From a virus: 37,821 nucleotides of DNA. This document shows positions 35,237-37,821 of the stretch, piece after piece; within the stretch, counting starts at the first letter, position 1; each line of letters begins with the position of its first letter. The notes under the pieces were generated by a model. That model had not been told where the DNA came from and ran no database searches. It saw only the letters and a program-made list of their open reading frames with translations. The translations under genes were made by a program, and so were the position numbers. The stretch covers positions 1-37,821 of IMG/VR virus record IMGVR_UViG_3300006028_000020, one strand, 5' to 3'.

Positions 35237-35720
35237 AACGATACACGGCGTAAGCCGGAGCCATCGCAGCGAATACAAGATTTTGAAGTCGGCAATCAGG
35301 CGCTGCACTGTGCAAAGTGACAAGAACTACAAGGAGTACGGCGCGAGAGGCATAACCGTCGACGCGTCATGGTTGGGGCCCGCCGGTTGCCAACGATTCA
35401 TTGCCGATATGGGTCCTAAGCCGAGTCGGTTTCATACGCTTGACAGGATTGATAACGACCGTGGCTACGGTCCAGCGAACTGCCGATGGGCCACACGCAA
35501 AGTGCAGTCCAACAACAGCCGAAGGACTAAACTTTTCACTATCGGAGGCGAGACGCTGTGCTTATCTGATTGGGCGCAGCGTTTTGGCCTTCTGGTTAGC
35601 ACGCTATCGGCGCGCTTGCGCAGAGGGATACCTTTTGACGTCGCGTTGAAGATGCCGGTTGGGTCACGCGGGTGGCTTCCGGAGTCCGAACAGACCAACT
35701 TTGACGAGGTGTTGCCGTGA
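35229..35720 (+). CDS. HNH/AP2-type homing endonuclease (163 aa)
   Basis: GGAG lies 8 bases before the ATG. The core NYKEYGARGITVDASWLGPA, FIADMGPKPSRFHTLDRIDN and DRGYGPANCRWATRKVQSNN-SRR is the well-known HNH pattern of phage endonucleases, which often carry an AP2 DNA-binding tail. Catalytic residues lie in FHTLDRIDNDRGYGPANCRW. The C-terminal part (LSDWAQRFGLLVSTLSARLR) resembles a small helix-turn-helix. It may be a mobile gene: it sits between two unrelated genes and starts with an 8-base overlap. Confidence 0.8.
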   Translation: MPKTIHGVSRSHRSEYKILKSAIRRCTVQSDKNYKEYGARGITVDASWLGPAGCQRFIADMGPKPSRFHTLDRIDNDRGYGPANCRWATRKVQSNNSRRTKLFTIGGETLCLSDWAQRFGLLVSTLSARLRRGIPFDVALKMPVGSRGWLPESEQTNFDEVLP

Positions 35721-36202
35721 CCCGCGCGCCGAAAAAACCCGCGGAAAAGCCGCGAATTCTCATCGACCAACGTGAGCAGGCCCCGCTCACCTTTTGCGAC
35801 ACCTTCACGGTCGAGCGCGTGCTGCTCCCCGTCGGCGACTACTCGCTTGCCGGCGCGACCGATACCGTGGCCATCGAGCGTAAGCGCAACGGTGAGCTGC
35901 AATCGTGCTGCGGCACGGACCGCGATCGGTTCATCGCGCAGATCGAGCGCATGCGCGAGTATCCGGTCAGGTGGCTAGTCATCGAGTGCACGATGGATGA
36001 TGTCGTCCTCGGGCTCAACCGCAGCGCCATCAACCCGATGAGTGTGCTCGGGACCATCATCAAGTTTGGCAGCGATTGGAACATCCCGACGATGCTGTGC
36101 GGTGACGCGCGGAATGCGTCGCTGTTCGTCGAGCGGATCATGCTGCGCGAGTGGAAGAGGCTGCAGGAAAAGGCGAAGGCCGAAGTGAAGGAGAGCGCGT
36201 GA
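35717..36202 (+). CDS. ERCC4-type nuclease (161 aa)
   Basis: This is a single ERCC4 (XPF/Mus81-like) nuclease domain. It carries LIDQREQ (Asp17), LPVGDYSLAG (Gly40-Asp41-Tyr42) and VAIERKR (Glu54, Lys56), and then DRFIAQIERMREYPVRWLVI. This fits the GDxnERKx3D active-site pattern except that the final Asp is not obvious. Such phage enzymes are thought to act on branched or flap DNA. It could supply the nuclease step that bet lacks here, which is inference. The GTG start overlaps the previous stop, and its stop overlaps the next ATG. Confidence 0.82.
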   Translation: MTRAPKKPAEKPRILIDQREQAPLTFCDTFTVERVLLPVGDYSLAGATDTVAIERKRNGELQSCCGTDRDRFIAQIERMREYPVRWLVIECTMDDVVLGLNRSAINPMSVLGTIIKFGSDWNIPTMLCGDARNASLFVERIMLREWKRLQEKAKAEVKESA

Positions 36203-36717
36203 TGGCGAAAGAGACGTGCGAGTGCTGCGGTGAACGTGCTGCCGATCGGATTGCGGGTAAAGAGGCATGGCCACCTGAGTACCAAGGCGCGCTGTACAGC
36301 GGCGAGTGTCTGTTCGATCACGGCTGCGCAGGCATAGAGGACCGCATCCTCGCCCGCCGCCGCGCCAATCCGGAGCAGCCGAGCGACACCATCCCAGCGC
36401 CGCCGTACTTCCTTGCTGAGCCGACGGGTCCGCGTGAATTCAAGCTAGCTCCACCGCCGCCACCCGCCGCGCCCGAGTGCCGCGAGTGCAGTCGACCCGA
36501 GCGCCCGATTGCCGCGACGCATGGCGAGCTGTGTGTGTACTGCGAGCACAAGCGGGACGACGGCATCTTCACCGATGGCGTCACTGAGCAGCGCAACGCC
36601 GACGCCCGCGTTCGCATGGCCGCCGCCGACCGCAAAGCCCAGCCGCGGCCCACGGCCGAGAGCCGCATGCTGGCGTTGCCTCACCCTTGGGAGTGCAGCG
36701 GGGAGGACGAGCCGTGA
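36202..36717 (+). CDS. Cys-rich zinc-binding hypothetical protein (171 aa)
   Basis: The ATG overlaps the nuclease stop (TGATG). CECC near residue 6, CLFDHGC near 36, CREC near 93 and CVYC near 112 suggest two metal sites, with a Pro/Ala-rich linker between them. The tail is disordered and charged. No family is recognised; it could bind DNA or protein. Confidence 0.6.
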   Translation: MAKETCECCGERAADRIAGKEAWPPEYQGALYSGECLFDHGCAGIEDRILARRRANPEQPSDTIPAPPYFLAEPTGPREFKLAPPPPPAAPECRECSRPERPIAATHGELCVYCEHKRDDGIFTDGVTEQRNADARVRMAAADRKAQPRPTAESRMLALPHPWECSGEDEP

Positions 36718-36869
36718 GCCCGTGCTCGCTGCCGACTTGCCGCGACTGCGGTGAGCTTCTGGCTGACAAAGCGACAGGCAATGGCCTGTGTCCCGATTGC
36801 GCCGAAGAGTCGGAATACCAGAAGATGTGGGACTCGACCGAAGACGATGAGGCGGACGACAACGAGTGA
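36714..36869 (+). CDS. 51-aa zinc-ribbon protein
   Basis: The GTG overlaps the previous stop and the stop overlaps the next GTG. Cys pairs CRDC near residue 9 and CPDC near 26 make a complete four-Cys ribbon, followed by an acidic tail (DSTEDDEADDNE). The product is a small acidic zinc-ribbon protein; the function is unknown. Confidence 0.6.
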   Translation: MSPCSLPTCRDCGELLADKATGNGLCPDCAEESEYQKMWDSTEDDEADDNE

Positions 36870-37255
36870 ACGCCCCCATCGTCAACCGCGACCCGCTGCT
36901 CGCCGGGTACCGCGCGTGTCGCTTCTACGCGATGCGCCGCGCGTGCCTCGCGCTCGCGGAGCTGCTTCGCGCCACCGCGTACGACGGCGCCCAGATGCAA
37001 GAATTGCTGCTCGTATGGCTGAAGCTGTACGACGCCGCGATCGTCGTCGCGTACGGCCACGCGCTCGCCTGCTGCAATGACCCGCGCCGGGCGTATCGCG
37101 TGTTTTGCGAGCGCGCCGTGCAGGAGCAGCTGCGGGAAAACGTGCAGCGCATGGCGGTGGACATTGTCGGGGAGCCGCGGAACGAGCCGCGCGGGTCGAC
37201 GTTCGAGGAGCGTGTGTTGGATGAAATTGAGTTTGCGAAAGTGAGGGTTGCGTGA
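36866..37255 (+). CDS. Hypothetical helical protein (129 aa)
   Basis: Coupled at both ends by GTGA. It is almost wholly helical with several Ala/Leu-rich segments (RRACLALAELLRATAYDGAQ, LLLVWLKLYDAAIVVAYGHA), so a helical bundle is likely. A hydrophobic stretch near residue 55 could touch a membrane but is not a clear transmembrane segment. No family is recognised. Confidence 0.55.
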   Translation: MNAPIVNRDPLLAGYRACRFYAMRRACLALAELLRATAYDGAQMQELLLVWLKLYDAAIVVAYGHALACCNDPRRAYRVFCERAVQEQLRENVQRMAVDIVGEPRNEPRGSTFEERVLDEIEFAKVRVA

Positions 37256-37491
37256 ACGCAGCGAAGAAGTGCCGACGTGAATTAGTGCGGATTGCCGGCT
37301 CACACAACAGGCGCGGGCAGGCATTGCGCTGCTGCATTGTCGCTGAGACTGAGGCTATGTACCTCGCGTACGCCGGGTTGATGAACATGCGCTTTTTCGG
37401 CGAGGATCCGGAAGCTGTCGCCACGGTAGATGTCCGTGTTCCGCGCAGCCTGCGTAGGTTCCTGCCGAATGGCCTTCGGGTGCTGGCATGA
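37252..37491 (+). CDS. Hypothetical protein (79 aa)
   Basis: The GTG overlaps the previous stop. The product has a basic N-terminus (KKCRRELVRIAGSHNRRGQ), a Cys pair (CC) and a mixed C-terminal part (VATVDVRVPRSLRRFLPNG). No family is recognised. Confidence 0.5.
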   Translation: MNAAKKCRRELVRIAGSHNRRGQALRCCIVAETEAMYLAYAGLMNMRFFGEDPEAVATVDVRVPRSLRRFLPNGLRVLA

Positions 37492-37562
37492 CCGCTGACA
37501 TGCGCACGCCGCGCGCCGCGCAACAGGTCGCAGATTGCCGCCCGCGCAAGGCGGCGCCGTGA
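37488..37562 (+). CDS. 24-aa micro-gene
   Basis: ATG at 37488 overlaps the preceding stop (ATGA), and its TGA overlaps the next GTG at 37559 (GTGA), so the frame bridges two genes. The product is short and basic (MTADMRTPRAAQQVADCRPR and KAAP). It could be a true peptide or just a re-initiation bridge. Confidence 0.35.
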   Translation: MTADMRTPRAAQQVADCRPRKAAP

Positions 37563-37821
37563 CCGCGCCGAAGCCCCGCGCCGAACTGCTCCGCCGCCGG
37601 CACGACGACGCGACCGAAAAACAGTGCCGCGTGTGCCGCAAATGGAAGCCACGCAAGACCGGATTCTACGCGCGCAGTTGCGCCCCCGATGGGCTGCAAA
37701 CCATCTGCAAGGTCTGCGACAACGCACGCTCGAGCAAGCGCGCCGAGTACCCCGAGGGCGACCGGCCGAGCGCGTGCAAGCGGGGAAAATTCTGCAACGA
37801 GTGCGGCGGGCTCCCCCATCG
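37559..37821 (+). CDS. Zinc-ribbon-rich protein, runs off the window end (partial, at least 87 aa)
   Basis: The GTG overlaps the micro-gene stop. Three Cys pairs, CRVC near residue 23, CKVC near 52 and CNEC near 79, with WKPRKTGFYARS and APDGLQTICK between them, resemble zinc-finger/HNH-like phage proteins of the pattern CxxC...FY...DGL...CKxC. No stop is reached before the end. If the window ends join, this frame would continue to a TGA at 113-115. Confidence 0.6.
   Translation, partial: MTAPKPRAELLRRRHDDATEKQCRVCRKWKPRKTGFYARSCAPDGLQTICKVCDNARSSKRAEYPEGDRPSACKRGKFCNECGGLPH

Overview
The window is most of, and possibly all of, the genome of a temperate short-tailed (podovirus-like) phage. 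Base composition is very GC-rich. Genes are packed tightly, with stop and start codons overlapping as ATGA, GTGA or TGATG almost everywhere. A Gly/Ala-rich lipoprotein with a Cys-rich C-terminus resembles lipoproteins common in Myxococcota (Polyangia), so a myxobacterial-type host is my best but unproven guess. A candidate attP core made of the 3' half of a tRNA-His gene lies next to the integrase, with phage-like genes on both sides. This suggests the unintegrated form of the phage rather than a prophage end.

Layout. (1) 112-1057, plus strand: four small genes ending in a ribbon-helix-helix protein. (2) 4837-1063, minus strand: a phage GroES, small proteins including a 23-residue membrane micro-protein, the small and large terminase subunits, then the lipoprotein. 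(3) 4980-24751, plus strand: the virion and lysis operon, with portal, scaffold-like protein, major capsid protein, connectors, a tail-nozzle-like protein, a protein with an S74-like chaperone region, two large probable ejection proteins, a spike-like protein, and a lysis cassette with an NlpC/P60-like lysin. (4) 27886-24711, minus strand: an early left operon of ten coupled genes including the Redbeta-family annealing protein Bet. (5) 27893-28388: the genetic switch. A small HTH repressor gene lies between two identical 35-bp promoter/operator boxes that point outward. (6) 28388-33539, plus strand: an early right operon with a Cro-like protein, further HTH proteins, a SQLx-repeat protein, an HNH nuclease fusion, small Zn-binding proteins, an excisionase-like protein and a tyrosine integrase, followed by attP. 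(7) 33691-37821, plus strand: more early-type genes, including a GIY-YIG (MUG113-like) protein, a Gly-X repeat protein, an HNH/AP2-type endonuclease, an ERCC4-type nuclease and several zinc-ribbon proteins. The last gene runs off the window.

How it fits together. The repressor probably shuts both early operons through identical operators, and the Cro-like protein opposes it. The left operon supplies recombination and the right operon supplies integration and host-interaction functions. Late genes form two divergent units from a shared control region at 4838-4979: packaging plus chaperonin leftward, virion plus lysis rightward. I recognise no replicative helicase, primase, polymerase or 5'-3' exonuclease.

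The items most worth a second look are the mirror-image switch, the att region with possible arm sites and a sib-like hairpin, the tripled S74-type motif, the ParB-like patch in an ejection protein, the phage GroES, and several coupled micro-genes shorter than 60 codons.
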